The notes under the pieces were generated by a model that made no database searches, was not told the DNA's origin, and saw only the letters and a program-made list of their open reading frames with translations. A stretch of 64,000 nucleotides of DNA from Odobenus rosmarus divergens. Its lineage: Eukaryota; Chordata; Mammalia; Carnivora; Odobenidae. How positions within the stretch are numbered: position 1 is the first letter of the stretch; every line of letters starts with the position of its first letter. Location: the NCBI RefSeq assembly GCF_000321225.1, contig NW_004452099.1, positions 62,001-126,000 on the forward strand, read 5' to 3'. Below, piece by piece: positions 32,616 to 45,629 of this stretch. A program made the translations under genes and the position numbers.

Positions 32616-33934
32616 TTTTTCAACTAGGAGTAGTCTTTTTTTAGTTTTTGTTACAGAAATTTTCAAATATATTCAAAAAGAGAAAAAACTTGCTATGCCT
32701 CAAAATTCCAGAGGCAATTAGGAGTTTTAAAATTAATTTTAAAAAAGCATGACTAAAAACCAACCAAAGGACAAAACTACAGGTAATATATAAAGACAAA
32801 TGTCAAACTTTGAGAAATATCTGCAGCACATATAATTTACGCACTTAAAATATATTTAAGAGAAATATCCCTTTAGGTGGCTAATTTTAATTAGTTTTCT
32901 TCTAAAGCTTACTTAAGCCTAATCTTTTCAAAACCTTGTCCTCTAGCTCTTAGTATTTACCATGTCCCTCAAATGTGCCAATGCTCATTAATATCTTTTT
33001 TTAACAAATGGCGACTCATTATGAGGTTTAACTAGTAACAAGATTTATCTTATGTTCTCAAATATTCTGCTAAATTGGAATTTGTTCCCATCAGGGAAAA
33101 AACAATCAGTAAGTCAGGTTTTGCTGAGAAACAGAAAAAAAAGATAAAGTTGAAGGAGCAAAACTCGGGACAGATAGTGGAGAAATGTGTGAAATAATCA
33201 TGCATTATTAGTACCAGTACAGTGTCTGTTTTTACCAGCTCTAGTCAGACAATATTTAGAGTTGCCTAATAATCAATATTAACTCATCAATTTCAAGAAA
33301 TGTTGATGCCATAGCCAGACTTCTGTAATTCATTTGGGAATTTCACAGTCAGCATGCCACTGCTGTCTAGTTGATAGTCATCAATTATTAATATCTTTAT
33401 ATTATCTATTCATTACAGTAGAGTTAATGTGAATAAATTTTGTTCTGATTTAACAAAATGGCAATAAAATTCTGAAAACACACTGACTAAATATTAAAAT
33501 CAAAATAAGACTTTTATGCTGTGCCTTTCCTTTGATAACCGTTAATAAAATCTATTCTTAGCACATGCAAGCTAGATGTATTGATATGAAGCTTTTGATT
33601 TTTAAAACATCAAATCCTACAAGGTAGAAACTAAAAGCAGTGTTTACTAATAAAACTATTGAAAAATGGACTTTACATACTATGAAAGAATTTAGACAAA
33701 ATTAAAATATTGTTTGAATAGATATTGATCAGTAGAAAAGTAGGAAAAAAATGCCCTGCTTCCTCATAGATGGAAAGCTGATATTTCTTATTATCTTTCC
33801 ACATGTCTAAATGGAAAGCACTCAAGTAATCAGTTTTTCTTTTCAATTAAACTCACATTTAAGAGCAAGAGTGTTGAAATGAATATACTGACATTATCAA
33901 CTAAAATGCAAAATTGAAAAGAAAATTCTCAATA
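32616..33934. other. Unassigned non-repeat block
   Basis: No repeat signature over about 1.3 kb. Positions 33200-33440 are mixed in composition with repeated ATTAAT/AATTAT motifs. No ORF of note. Confidence 0.35.
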
Positions 33935-33950
33935 ATACTCAGATTTTCTA

Positions 33951-34141
33951 TTTTTTTTTAAGATTTTATGTATTTGACAGAGAGACACAGCAAGAGAGGG
34001 AACACAAGCAGGGGGAGTGGGAGAGGGAGAAGCAGGCTTCCCGCTGAGTAGGGAGCCCGACGCGGGGCTCGATCCCAGGACCCTGGGATCACGACCTGAG
34101 CCGAAGGCAGGCGCCCAACGACTGAGCCACCCAGGTGCCCC
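33951..34141 (-). mobile_element. CAN-SINE (S2-type)
   Basis: Antisense near-consensus copy with 'GACGCGGGGCTCGATCCCAG', still CpG-rich, suggesting a young insertion. TSDs ATACTCAGATTTTCTA (33935-33950) and ATACTCAGACTTTCTA (34142-34157). Confidence 0.96.
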
Positions 34142-34315
34142 ATACTCAGACTTTCTAAAGCTACTATAAGAAATTATTACATGAATTAATTACCATAAAG
34201 TTTTTTATTTTGCTGTCTTAATTTCATTTGTATATTTCATTTGAATATTTGTGCACATTTGTGTATATTTTCCAAAGTCACAAATTTTTTTTCACCATAG
34301 AATTCATGCCTTTTT

Positions 34316-34497
34316 TTTTAAGATTTTATTTATTTATTTGACAGAGAGAGAGAGAGCAAGCACAAGCCCAGGGAGCAGCAGGTGGAGGGAGAGAAAGAAG
34401 CAAGCTTCCCTGCGGTGCAGGGAGCTCCATGTGGGGTTAGATGCCAGGATCCCAGTATCATGACCTGAGCTGAAGGCAGATACAGAGTGGCACCGCA
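34316..34497 (-). mobile_element. CAN-SINE with aberrant head
   Basis: Antisense body is normal up to 'TGACCTGAGCTGAAGGCAGA'. The usual head complement (gcttaac...gagccacccaggcgcccc) is replaced by 'TACAGAGTGGCACCGC', so the A-box end is lost or scrambled. A perfect TSD, AATTCATGCCTTTTT, lies at 34301-34315 and 34498-34512. Confidence 0.92.
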
Positions 34498-34512
34498 AAT
34501 TCATGCCTTTTT

Positions 34513-36770
34513 AAATGTGATAAATCTATGATTGTAACAGGAGATCAATAAATATTTGGTGATTTAAATATGGCTATATCTTGGTAAAATGTAAGGAAAC
34601 AGGAATAATTAGGATGTCTTTTGTTACCTATCTTACAATTGCTAAACTTCATATTTATTAGCCCTTGGGATGGTCTCACGAGTCTCATATGATCTTCATC
34701 AAAATAAGAACATACTGGAGAAAGTATAGACTCATTTTGTGCCAAAAGTGTCTGTTTAGTTAAATGCCCTTACCACTGGCAAGAATGTGAGAATTTTACA
34801 TCACAAATGTTCACATGTTCACCAGATATGAGTATCAGTCGTAGGAACTCCTTGGAGGGGATGTGCGACATAGAAGACAAAGGGAGCAACATCAAAACAT
34901 GATGGGGATACCATCAAACCAATAAAAGGCACTATCAACTACAATCAGTTTTGAGTTCTAGGTGTCCTTTTAATTAAGACTACTTTCAATGAGAACAAAT
35001 TTTCAAGATGGTCGTGTCTGTTCTCACCCCTTATTTAATTGCAATACTTCTAATCTACAAATTTAAAGTAGACTTTTAAATAATGTTCATATGTGTCCAC
35101 AAGTTCTTTATATATTTATGTTATATTAACAAAACATGCGGTAAAATAGTGTATTTTTAAAAGCATTTCATTGAGATGAAAACATCAATACATATTACTT
35201 ATATTTAACTTCATATTCATGTGAAGAATAATGGTAAATAATGTAAATGCCCATAGAATATTATCTCTCTATATATAACTTGCTATTCATATTATTTAGT
35301 TACATCCATAAAATAAGCAATATTGGTAAACATTTATGATACTATTAAGTTGTTTTATTTCATAAATCCTATGCTATGTTTTAAGGGTATGGAGAGTTGA
35401 ATAAAAATTATAATGGTCAATTAATAAAACAATTATTTATGAATAACTTATTTTCAACCACATTAGGCAACTTAAAAGTCAATATAATTAATCCACAGAA
35501 AACGTAAGAACTTACCATGACTTAAAATACCTCAAATTTCAATGGATTCTGTGTACTTTGACAGATTGCTCAATTAGTCACATACTAATTATCAGTTTCC
35601 TTAGTACTGAATTATCTAGATTAATCAGTCTATGTGGTTTTTTCAATATGTCATCAGGAGCACTAAGTCTGGTCAGTATCCATAATGATATAATAGTTTT
35701 CCTTTAGACTAAGATAAATAAATCTGTTTAATATAACAATAACAATAATAATCATACAACTCGTTATGATAATGACAGGAATGGTATATAAAGTCTTATC
35801 ATAGATAGTTGATTAAGCTACCAAACTGGTAGAATTCTGGAATGACTTGCAAACTCCTTAGACTTCTTTTTTATTTGGAGAAACATCTTTCTTTATTTCT
35901 GTAAATAGCAGCCTATAGGCTATATCCTGTTCAGAAAAATTACTTTGATTTACATTGCCTCTAAATTCAATGCACCAAATAACGAGTTATGTGGAACTGT
36001 CAATGAACATTAACATTAATCACCTAACTGAACCCATCTAATTTATTTATGTATTTATTCGACATAGAATCACAAAAGTGTATAAAGATAAAATATGTTG
36101 ACTTCAATTTTGGTGCCATCCGTATACTGACAATTGTGTAAATTGTATAAAGTTTCTGTCTAATAGATGTATTGTTGCAGAGCAGATTATATAGGGATGA
36201 TGAATACATATTTTACATAATGGAAATTAAAGGACAGCAATTGGACCTCCATGTGTTCTCTTAGTCTCTTTTCTTATTTGTGCACCCCTATCCAGCCAAA
36301 TGACCACATACTGAGTCTTACTCAGAATCACATTAACTAGGGCAAATGTCCATCCATTTATCTCTGGACATTTACAGACTTTATTTTGTGTGTTCTTATC
36401 AAAGTCAGCAAGGGAGACAATAATCTATACTAATCCAGAATTTGCCAAACACAAATATAAGTGTTGGACAGAGGTTTATTTTTTTTTTTACCACTTCCAA
36501 TTAGCATGCAATTTCAATATAAAGACTCATATGATAATTTAGGATACATACAGTTCTGCAGGGGCACTTTTTGGTCAGGAGCCCAAAGACAGATTTTTTT
36601 TCATGAAAATCATATATATTTTTTAATGCCAGCTTTCTGATGTTTGAAAAAGGAGAATTGTATCCAACCTGGGTACTTGCCACAAAAACAAACGAAAAAG
36701 CACATGGAATATTATATATGTGTAGGAAAATTAATAAAGAGAAATATCACTAAAATGAAATAGAGAGTGG
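34513..36770. other. Unassigned AT-rich stretch
   Basis: About 2.3 kb without a recognisable repeat or gene. Small frames at 34545-34745, 36024-36209 and 36501-36683 are unsupported. Confidence 0.35.
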
Positions 36771-36771
36771 C

Positions 36772-37150
36772 TAGAAGGGGGAGCTATACCACTCAATATC
36801 AATTACAAGAACTGTCAATTACAGACCCCAACAGAAGAATCACCAATTACAGGCCCAAACAGGGAAAGACAGACATTGCCTTTCCCGCAAAAAATTGACC
36901 ACCCTCCAACATAGCTAATGAGAAAGCATCAACACCGTGGACTCAATGCTTTTTCCCAATGAATTTTTGTGCAAAACAACCCCTCCCAAATTCCTCCATC
37001 TTCTCCATAAAATAACATTCCTCTCTTTTGTTGGACTTACCTGTGGTTTTGCCATAGTTTGCATACCCTGAATTGCAACTCTCTGTTATTCCCAAATAAA
37101 TCCATTTTTGCTGGTAAAATCACTGACTTTTATTTTTAAGGTTAACATGC
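36772..37150 (+). mobile_element. ERV-type LTR
   Basis: A TATA-like CCATAAAATA near 37005 and AATAAA at 37095-37100 are followed by an end near 'AAGGTTAACA' (37150). 'CAATTACAGACCCCAACAGA' and 'CAATTACAGGCCCAAACAGG' form a short internal repeat at 36816-36860. Left edge uncertain. No viral genes are seen. Confidence 0.5.
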
Positions 37151-37151
37151 G

Positions 37152-37590
37152 CATTTATCTACTGTTATAATTTAAACTTGCTGTGTCCAGTAATTGAGAA
37201 TCCCTCGTAGGCATATGCAACACAAATTGTTCATTGTATTCTTAATGTAGTCCATTTATTTAAAAATCACTATTACTTTTGAAGATTGAATGTATGACCT
37301 ACTGAAAGCAAATGAAAATTAGGAGCAAGATATTTTTGAGAGACTGTTTTCATTTAAAGAAAATATACGCAAAATTGAATATGTATGGGTTTAACTTCAA
37401 CAGTCATCCAAAGACGTCATAAACAATGAAACAAGTTTGGTAATGATAAAAAGACATTTTTCACACTCCGTTTTAATCTATATTTATGCATATTTCATCT
37501 TAGGTTTCTTTTCATAAGGACAGTAAACTTAAATACATTGAAAAATTGCCTGCCAATAATTGTGCCTTGTTGGAAGTGTTTAAAAGTGAT
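37152..37590. other. Unassigned AT-rich stretch
   Basis: Nothing recognised. Confidence 0.3.
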
Positions 37591-37592
37591 TT

Positions 37593-37732
37593 GGGGCACC
37601 TGGATAGCTCAGATGGTTAAGTATCTGACTCTTGATTTCAGCTCAGGTCCGGATCTCAGGGTTCTAAGATCTATGCTCAGTGTGGAGCCTGCTTGAGATT
37701 CTTTGTCCCTGTCTTTCCCTCTTCCCCTGCTT
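37593..37732 (+). mobile_element. CAN-SINE (S3-type), 3'-truncated
   Basis: Head 'GGGGCACCTGGATAGCTCAG' and 'GACTCTTGATTTCAGCTCAG' continue to 'CTTCCCCTGCTTACT', then stop without a tail. No clear TSD, so probably an old, damaged copy. Confidence 0.85.
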
Positions 37733-37861
37733 ACTTTAGATGTAAGTAAAAATGAAGAAAGAGAATGTGGTGATTTGACTTATTTTTGTCTTAACCACGC
37801 CGGCACTACATTTCCCAGGATTCTTTTCTCTCTCGTTTGCATATTAAAATTAGCCACAAAA

Positions 37862-38057
37862 GGGCGCCTGGGTGGCTCAGTCGTTAAGCGATTGCCTTTG
37901 GCTCAGGTCATGATCCCGGGGTCCTGGGATCGAGCCCCGCATCGGGCTCCCTGCTCAGCGGGAAGCCTGCTTCTCCCTCTCCCACTCCCCCTGCTTGTGT
38001 TCCCTCTCTCGCTGTGTCTCTCTCTGTCAAATAAATAAATAAAATCTTAAAAAAAGT
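37862..38057 (+). mobile_element. CAN-SINE (S2-type)
   Basis: Almost pure consensus, CpGs largely intact ('GGATCGAGCCCCGCATCGGG'), with tail AAATAAATAAATAAAATC. Probably among the youngest copies here. TSD is short (TTAGCCACA / GTAGTCACG). Confidence 0.96.
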
Positions 38058-38059
38058 AG

Positions 38060-38505
38060 TCACGAGATAATTTTGCATGGTATTTGAAAGGTAGGATTAA
38101 AGCAATTTTATGCTCTGTAGGTCAATTACAGCATCAAGCACTACTGTAATTCATGTACATTGTTACTATCCGGTGACTCACTTTATAGGTGAGGGCACCA
38201 ACCAGGACTTCACTTATCCTGTCCTCCTTCCTATCCAAAATGTACAAACTCCACAACATGTTCTAGTTTGTCCTAATGGGCACCAATTTTCTCTCATGTT
38301 CCTGGTTTTTAGGCCCAGCTTTTTTTTTTTTTTTCTGATTACCACCTGACTTTCAGAGATCCAGGCCTATCACCAGATTCAGAGGCAACAGCCCTTTATA
38401 TTTACTTTAACCAATTCCTTGGATTAATTAAAGTCCAACCTCTATAATATAACCTTATTCTATAACACTCTTAGTAGTTCTGCTTCCCAGTTCACTGAAC
38501 CTTAA
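38060..38505. other. Unassigned stretch
   Basis: Moderate GC, with a T-run at 38321-38335. Nothing recognised. Confidence 0.3.
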
Positions 38506-38509
38506 CTAT

Positions 38510-38557
38510 GGGTATTGTTTTCCTTTCAAACCTCAGTTTTCTCATCTGTTATGTGTA
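38510..38557 (+). repeat. MIR fragment
   Basis: 'AAACCTCAGTTTTCTCATCT' is the MIR 'cctcagtttcctcatctgtaaaatg' block. The rest is cut by the L1 to its right. Confidence 0.5.
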
Positions 38558-39452
<895 letters not shown>

Positions 39453-39477
39453 CATTAATATAAAATTCTTCTGGGAG

Positions 39478-39840
39478 GGATGTGCTATGGTGAGCACTGT
39501 GAATTGTGTAAGACTGTTTAATCACAGACCTGTACCTCTGAAACAAATAATATATGTTTAAAAAAAAAAAAGAAGTTAGTAGGAAGGGAAAAATGAAGGG
39601 GGGGAAATCGGAGGGGGAGATGAGCCATGAGAGACTATGGACTCTGAGAAACAAACTGAGGTTCTAGAGGGGAGGGGAGTGAGGGGATGGGTTAGCCTGG
39701 TGATGGGTATTAAGGAGGGCACGTACTGCATGGAGCACTGGGTGTTATACGCAAACAATGGATCATGGAACACTACATCAAAAACTAATGATGTAATGTA
39801 TGGTGATTAACATAACATAATAAAAAAATTAAATAAATAA
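39478..39840 (+). mobile_element. Younger carnivore LINE-1 3' UTR end
   Basis: Two homologous modules in tandem. The first is 'GATGTGCTATGGTGAGCACT' ... 'TGTACCTCTGAAACAAATAA' plus an A-run (39559-39571). A G-rich purine tract (39580-39617) follows. The second is 'GCATGGAGCACTGGGTGTTA' ... 'AACATAACATAATAAAAAAA'. It sits in the gap of the older L1. Confidence 0.88.
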
Positions 39841-39880
39841 ATTATATATATACTTATATATATATAAATTATATATATGT
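39841..39880. repeat. (TA)n-rich repeat
   Basis: TA-rich run at the junction between the L1 tail and the resumed older L1. Confidence 0.8.
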
Positions 39881-39881
39881 A

Positions 39882-40797
39882 CTGCTTCTGCACAGTGAAG
39901 GAAATAATCAACAAACCAAAAAACAAACTACTGAATGGGAATAGATATTTCCAAATGACATATCTGATAAAAGGTTAGTATCCAAAATATATAAAGAACT
40001 GATACAACTCAACACCCCAAAAACAAATAATCCAATTAAAAAAGGAAAAGAAGACACGGACAGATATTTCTCCAAAGAGGATGTCCAGTTGGCTAACACA
40101 CTCGTGAAAAGATACTGAACATCACTCATTATCAGGGAAATGCAAATCAACACTACAATGAGATGTCACCTCACTCCTGTCAGAATGGCTAGAACCAAAA
40201 ACAAAAGAAACAACAAGTGTTAGCAAGGATGTAGAGAATAAGGAAACCTCTCGCTCTGCTGGTGGGAATGCAAACTGGTGCAGCCTCTGGGAAGAACAGT
40301 ATGGAAGTTCCTCCAAAAATTAAAAGTAGAACCTCCCTTTGATCCAGTAATCACACTACTGGGTATTTACCCAAAGAATACAAAAACACTAATTTGAAAG
40401 GATGGATGCACCACCATGGTTATCACAACGTTATTTACAATAGCCAAGATATGGAAACAGCCCGTTGAATAGATAAAGAAGTGGTATATGCATCTGATGC
40501 AATATTATTCAGCCATAAAAAAGAATGAAATCTTACCATTTACCACAACATGGATGGAATAAGGGAGTATAATGCTAAGTGAAATAAGTCAGTCAGAGAA
40601 AGACAAAGAGAATATGATTTTACTCAGAAGGGAGGTGGGTGGGAGGATCAGTGAAATTGGCGATGGGGATTAAAGAATACACTTATCCTGATGAGCACTG
40701 AGTAATGTACAGAATTATTGAATCACTATATTGTAAGCCTGAAACTAATATAACACTGTATGTGAACTATACTGGAATTGAAATAAAAAAAGTAAAA
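39882..40797 (+). mobile_element. LINE-1 ORF2 C-terminal segment and 3' end
   Basis: Resumes with 'CTGCTTCTGCACAGTGAAGG', 'GGGTATTTACCCAAAGAATA', 'TATTATTCAGCCATAAAAAA' and 'GCTAAGTGAAATAAGTCAGT', then a 3' UTR with 'GATGAGCACTGAGTAATGTA' and AATAAAAAAAG. It is in the same orientation as 38558-39452 and presumably the same insertion. Confidence 0.85.
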
Positions 40798-40799
40798 AA

Positions 40800-41067
40800 T
40801 TATCATGTTCTCATATACTTGTTATATTAAATGTAAAAAAAATATGTATAGCACTTAAGACTATCTATCAAAATAAGTGCTTATATATATGCTTTATAAT
40901 AAGAATAATAATAAATATTATACTTGACGAGCTGAATTTCATCATACTACTTTTTTCTTTAAAATGAATACCATCTTTTGTATATTTAAACACAAGTATC
41001 TCATTTCTGTCACTTCTTTATTATGCTTCTGTTATAGTAGTGGTATTCTGTTACATTTAGTTTTAAT
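40800..41067. other. Unassigned AT-rich stretch
   Basis: Nothing recognised. Confidence 0.3.
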
Positions 41068-41083
41068 AAATCTACTCCCATTT

Positions 41084-41276
41084 GGGCACCTGGGTGGCTC
41101 AGTTGGTTAAGCGACTGCTTTCAGCTCAGGTCATGATCCTGGAGTCCGGGAACGAGTCCCACATCAGGCTCCCTGCTCAGCAGGGGGATCTGCTTCTCCC
41201 TCTGACCCTCTTCCCTCTTGTGCTCTCTATCTCTCATTCTCTCTCTCTCAAATAAATAAATAAAATCTTCAAAAAA
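41084..41276 (+). mobile_element. CAN-SINE (S1-type)
   Basis: Sense copy with an AAATAAATAAATAAAATC tail. TSDs AAATCTACTCCCATTT (41068-41083) and AAATCTATTCCCATTT (41277-41292). Confidence 0.95.
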
Positions 41277-41307
41277 AAATCTATTCCCATTTATATAGAG
41301 AACATTG

Positions 41308-41490
41308 TTTTTAAATATTTTATTTATTTATTTGACAGAGAGAGAGAGCACAAGCAGGGGGAGCAGCAGAGGGAGAGAAGCAGGCTCCCTGCTGAGCAGG
41401 GAGCCTGATGTAGGGCTTGATCCCAGTACCCTGGGATCATGACCTGAGCTGAAGGCAGACACTTAACCAACTAAGTCACCCAGGCAACCC
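41308..41490 (-). mobile_element. CAN-SINE
   Basis: Antisense copy 15 bp beyond the previous SINE's right TSD, so the two face each other tail to tail. It ends 'AAGTCACCCAGGCAACCC'. A weak TSD (GAACATTGTTTT / GAACAATTTTG) flanks it. Confidence 0.93.
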
Positions 41491-41499
41491 AGGAACAAT

Positions 41500-43035
41500 T
41501 TTGAAGTGGAAGAGTAGCACATTTATAATCATAATTAAAGTGAATAGAAAACAATATTTACACATTTTAGACAAAATAACTCAGTTGTGTTCTTCAAATG
41601 TTTATAAATATTTAAAATAGGATTGTTTATGTGACCACATAGCATTTGCTATAAAAGTTATGTTTATAGAGTTGAAAATATTTTATTTTCTGTTTTCTGA
41701 CCATAAAAATAAATAAAAATATTCATGTAAAATTACAATTTCTCCTTTCTGAAATAAAAAAAAATAATTAAATTTTTTGAAATTTAAATTGCACATCTGG
41801 AAATATAATACTTGTCCTGGCTTCTGTTGTTATATTTAATCAGTGAAACAGTCATTGTCACAAATATCTAATTCATAGAAAATTTTCTCTCTGTAAAGTT
41901 TTAATAATCCAAATAATTTTAATAGATGGATTTTCCCTTTTGTTGAAAAAATCCTTCAAGGAAAGCTTCAGGTTCAGTACCCCACAAAGAACTGGCAAAA
42001 TTCCAAGATTCCTGGAGAGAACATTTCTATTTTCTTTTTCAAGTTTACATGTTGGGTAGTATATTAAAATCCCATTAGTTTCAGATTCATTAAATTTTGC
42101 TCTAAAGAAATAAATCCCAATTTACATATTAAATGTAAAAATATAATAAAATAAGATAAAACTCTTGATGGAGAAGATGACTGCCCAACAAGAGACCATT
42201 AGCAATTCCATCTTTATGTTCTACAATAAAATATGCTGTGTAGAAGTGATTGCATTTGAAGTTATTGGTACATTTGAATTCAAACTACCCAACCATGAAA
42301 AATGAGGTTTCCATTTGCTATAAAAATAAATTAGGAGGCAATGCTTTGCTGGGAAAGCCATTTGAACACCTCAGTTGATAACTATTCATAGCAATATAAA
42401 CACATGTCTTTGCTCATACTGTGAGCTGCCATATGATATTGTTTTATTCAACATTATTTTATATCTAAAGTGAATGCAGGTGACTTATTTTAGGATTTAA
42501 TAAAACAAATCCTGATGTAGAGATCCTGTGGGAAATTATACAATAATGTTACCTACATAACTAATTTTCTTCTTATGAAACAATGATCCCACTACAATTT
42601 TAGAGCCATAGAATGTATTGTTTAACATCACCATTTCTGTGTTAATGTCTCAGTATATCACAAAATTAAACTTTTTTATAAAAAGATACTTTATAGAAAG
42701 GCAATCCTTTGGGAAAATAGGTTTTCATTTCTAAATTAAAAGTAGCATGAAGTCAATACTGAACATGTCACCTACTGCTTATTGACACTAAAATTACTTT
42801 TTTATTTAGAATACTATTTACTTCTGAGAAAATACCATGGTGTTAGTTCCCAGTTCATTATAAATAAGAGAGCTTATTCAAGAAAAAAGTCAAAGATGAA
42901 TTTTGCTAATTATGCACTTCGTTGAAATTCCTGGGAAACATTTAAGAATGCAAAGATATTGAAAATGTAGCAGTCTTGTTTGACCAAGTACATTTCCCCA
43001 CATTCATATATTAATTTGTCCATTGGAAACAATAT
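41500..43035. other. Unassigned non-repeat block
   Basis: About 1.5 kb with no repeat family recognised. Positions 42160-42460 have mixed composition and look single-copy. No coding signal. Confidence 0.35.
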
Positions 43036-43278
43036 TACATAATGGTTAGATTAAAAATTTGGAGTTAAAAATAGACTTATTTCCTATCTGAGCTCAAGTG
43101 GCTATATGAGCTTTTCATTTAGTTCTCAATGAGGAAATATCTGTTTCCTCATCTATAAAATGAGAGTAATAATAACCATCCCCTACTTTTGTGAGGGTTG
43201 CATTTAAAAAATTTGATTTAGAAAAGGATTATGAAATTTTTAATTCAGTGCTATACACATTGCATTATTAAAATTGCA
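43036..43278 (+). repeat. MIR relic
   Basis: 'ATAATGGTTAGATTAAAAAT' through 'TCCTCATCTATAAAATGAGA' and 'TTTGTGAGGGTTGCATTTAA' to 'CAGTGCTATACACATTGCAT' follow the whole MIR in order. Confidence 0.75.
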
Positions 43279-43928
43279 TTTTAAAATGTTTCTTGATATT
43301 TAATAACTCTTGACTCAATCCCGTGTCTTTATTTTAGGCTCCAAGAAAATTAGACCCTCAGTGAAATAATCTTGAAGACATGTCCCAAAATACAGACTTA
43401 TGAAAATAAAACTATAAAATGGTGTTGTGAATGTCCCATCTTACTTATTTTTGCCTCAATGATATATTAACAGCAGAAGTTAATGACAGTTGTCTGGTGG
43501 CATCTCTCCATCTTGTACTGTTTAATATAGTGCATCTAAGAATTTTTTTTCCCAGAAGAAAAGATAATTTGAGAGAAAAAATTAAATTAATTTTGGGCAT
43601 GGGGAATAAACTGTCTTCTTCTCATTATATTGTATAAAATATTAAAGCCCTTTGTGTGAATTTAATTCACTTGTACTAAATACTATAAATAATCTATGAC
43701 TATTTGACAAATAATCTTATACAGCTTAAATTTTTATCTCTTTTAAAGAAGCCATTTAATATTGTTGCCTAGGTTAACGTTCTTTGGGATTTCATATTAA
43801 TGTTTTAGGTGATACAACCATGTATATTTATTTCCTGTATCTATTAAGTTTCTGCCCGTCTACCTACATAGAGGCATAGAAATATTTCAATGTCCTTAAG
43901 GATCATATAAGCTAGCTACTGAAATAAG
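43279..43928. other. Unassigned AT-rich stretch
   Basis: Nothing recognised. The frame at 43431-43637 is unsupported. Confidence 0.3.
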
Positions 43929-43941
43929 AAAGATTCCCATA

Positions 43942-44155
43942 GGGACCTCTGGGTGGCTCAGTCATTAAGCATCTGCCTTTGGCTCAGGTCATGATCCCAG
44001 CGTCCTGGGATCAAGTCCCTCACCAGTCTTCCTGCTCCACAGGGGGGCCTGCTTCTCCTTCTCCCTCTGCCCTCCCCCCTTGCTCAGGCTCCTGCTTGCG
44101 CTCACACTCTCTCATCTCTCTCAAATAAATAAAAAAAATCTTAAGAAGAAAAAAA
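43942..44155 (+). mobile_element. CAN-SINE
   Basis: Head 'GGGACCTCTGGGTGGCTCAG'. The CT-rich region is longer than usual, with an extra 'TTGCTCAGGCTCCTGCTTGC'. TSD AAGATTCCCATA / AAGATTCACATA. Confidence 0.94.
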
Positions 44156-44169
44156 AAGATTCACATAAT

Positions 44170-44465
44170 TGCCCTATAGTATGAGTATATACTACCTGTG
44201 TGATGGGAGTCATGAGTGGTAAAATGCGTAAATTTACATTGTATCCCTGAATGAATGAAAGATAAAGTTAATTGAAAAAAATAAAATAATATCAAACAAC
44301 TTTCCTGAAATACTGAAGATTTTTAAGAAGGCCGAACATAGTTTGCTATCATGACAATTAAAAATATGAGAATATTTATGTTTATTTATTTTTATTGTAT
44401 TGTCTTAAATCTATATTGTATATTTCATAATATACTTGAGAAGTAACCCCGTTTTACTTCTAAAT
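44170..44465. other. Unassigned AT-rich stretch
   Basis: Nothing recognised. Confidence 0.3.
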
Positions 44466-44467
44466 AT

Positions 44468-44690
44468 CATGTATTTATTCATTAAAAATATTGATTGACA
44501 TGTTAACACTTTTCTCGGCTTAGAATATAAATCAAAACTAATGAAGATCCTTGCCACTTACATTCTGATGGAACAAATAAACATAATAAATAACAAATCA
44601 TGTAATATATTAGAAAACAACAAATATACAGAAGAAATAATCAGAATAAGATGAATAATGTGTTCCTGTTAGATTAAAAGGCAGGGAGGC
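44468..44690 (-). mobile_element. L2 relic, antisense
   Basis: 'CATGTATTTATTCATTAAAA', 'CTTGCCACTTACATTCTGAT' and 'ACAAATAAACATAATAAATA' follow the antisense L2 3' region in order. Confidence 0.55.
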
Positions 44691-44702
44691 CAGATGCTGT
44701 TT

Positions 44703-45345
44703 TGTGTTGTTTTTAATCACTTTATTGAGGTAAATTTTATACTAAAATTCAATCATTTTTAAAAGTGCAATCTAATAACTTTTAGTAAATTTACAGTTTT
44801 ACCCAAATATCAGAACAATCAAATTTTAGAACATGTTGTGACCTCTAAAAATAATATTTGGTCCTATAGGCAGCTATTTCTTTTTCCTATCACCCAGCCC
44901 AGGGCAACCACAAATTTCTTTTTTGTCTCTGTAGGATTTCTTTTTCTAGAAATTTCATATAAAGGAATCATACAAACTGTACTCTGTTTTTTCTGACCTC
45001 TTTCATTAGGATAAATTCTTAGGGTTTATTAATCTTATTGCATGTATAATTATTTCATTCTTTTTTCATGCAAAATAGTATTTTATAGTATGGGTATACC
45101 ATATTTTGTTTATTCATTCACCATTTGATAAATGTTTTCTCTTTTTTTTATACTATATAAATAATGCTGCTATAAATTTCGTGCATGAGTCTTTGTACAG
45201 ACTTTTTTTTTTTTCTCTTAAGTAGATACCTTGGACTGAAACTGCCATGTCATGAGGCAAATTTGTGTTTTATTTTTTAAGAAACTACCCAACTGTTTTC
45301 CAAAGGGGCTGTTCCATTTTAAATTCCCACCACTTACGTGAGAGG
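44703..45345 (-). mobile_element. Old LINE-1 3' end, antisense
   Basis: 'TTTATTGAGGTAAATTTTAT', 'AGGGCAACCACAAATTTCTT', 'TTTCATATAAAGGAATCATA', 'TACCATATTTTGTTTATTCA', 'AATAATGCTGCTATAAATTT' and 'CCAACTGTTTTCCAAAGGGG' are the classic antisense order of an old L1 3' UTR and ORF2 tail. Confidence 0.85.
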
Positions 45346-45369
45346 CATTGGGCAAATCCTCCCCTAAAG

Positions 45370-45502
45370 CTTTTCAGCAACATCATAGGCCTATCCACAC
45401 CAGGACTTTGGACTTCTGATCTCCAAAACTGTGAGGAATAAATTTCTGTTGTTTTAAGCACTCAGTCTTATCAGTTATTTAGTAAGCCCTAGGAAGCTAA
45501 CA
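45370..45502 (+). mobile_element. MaLR LTR 3' fragment
   Basis: 'GGACTTTGGACTTCTGATCT', 'AAAACTGTGAGGAATAAATT' and 'TCTGTTGTTTTAAGCACTCA' form the sense 3' end of an MLT1/MST-like LTR, including its AATAAA. Confidence 0.7.
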
Positions 45503-45629
45503 GAAAAAGGGAGAAAAAAATGGATCAGGAGAAAGTTTTATTAAATGGCAGAATCAAGAGTATATTTGTATTCTAATGTAAATGACTCAGGAGAAAGGAA
45601 AAAAATGATATATAAAAGAGAGACTTCAG

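Noticed and set aside
36772..37150. Trying to assign exact LTR ends and a target duplication here and at 28905-29592 and 55905-56555
   Set aside because: TG starts and matching 4-6 bp flanks could not be paired convincingly, so only approximate boundaries are given.
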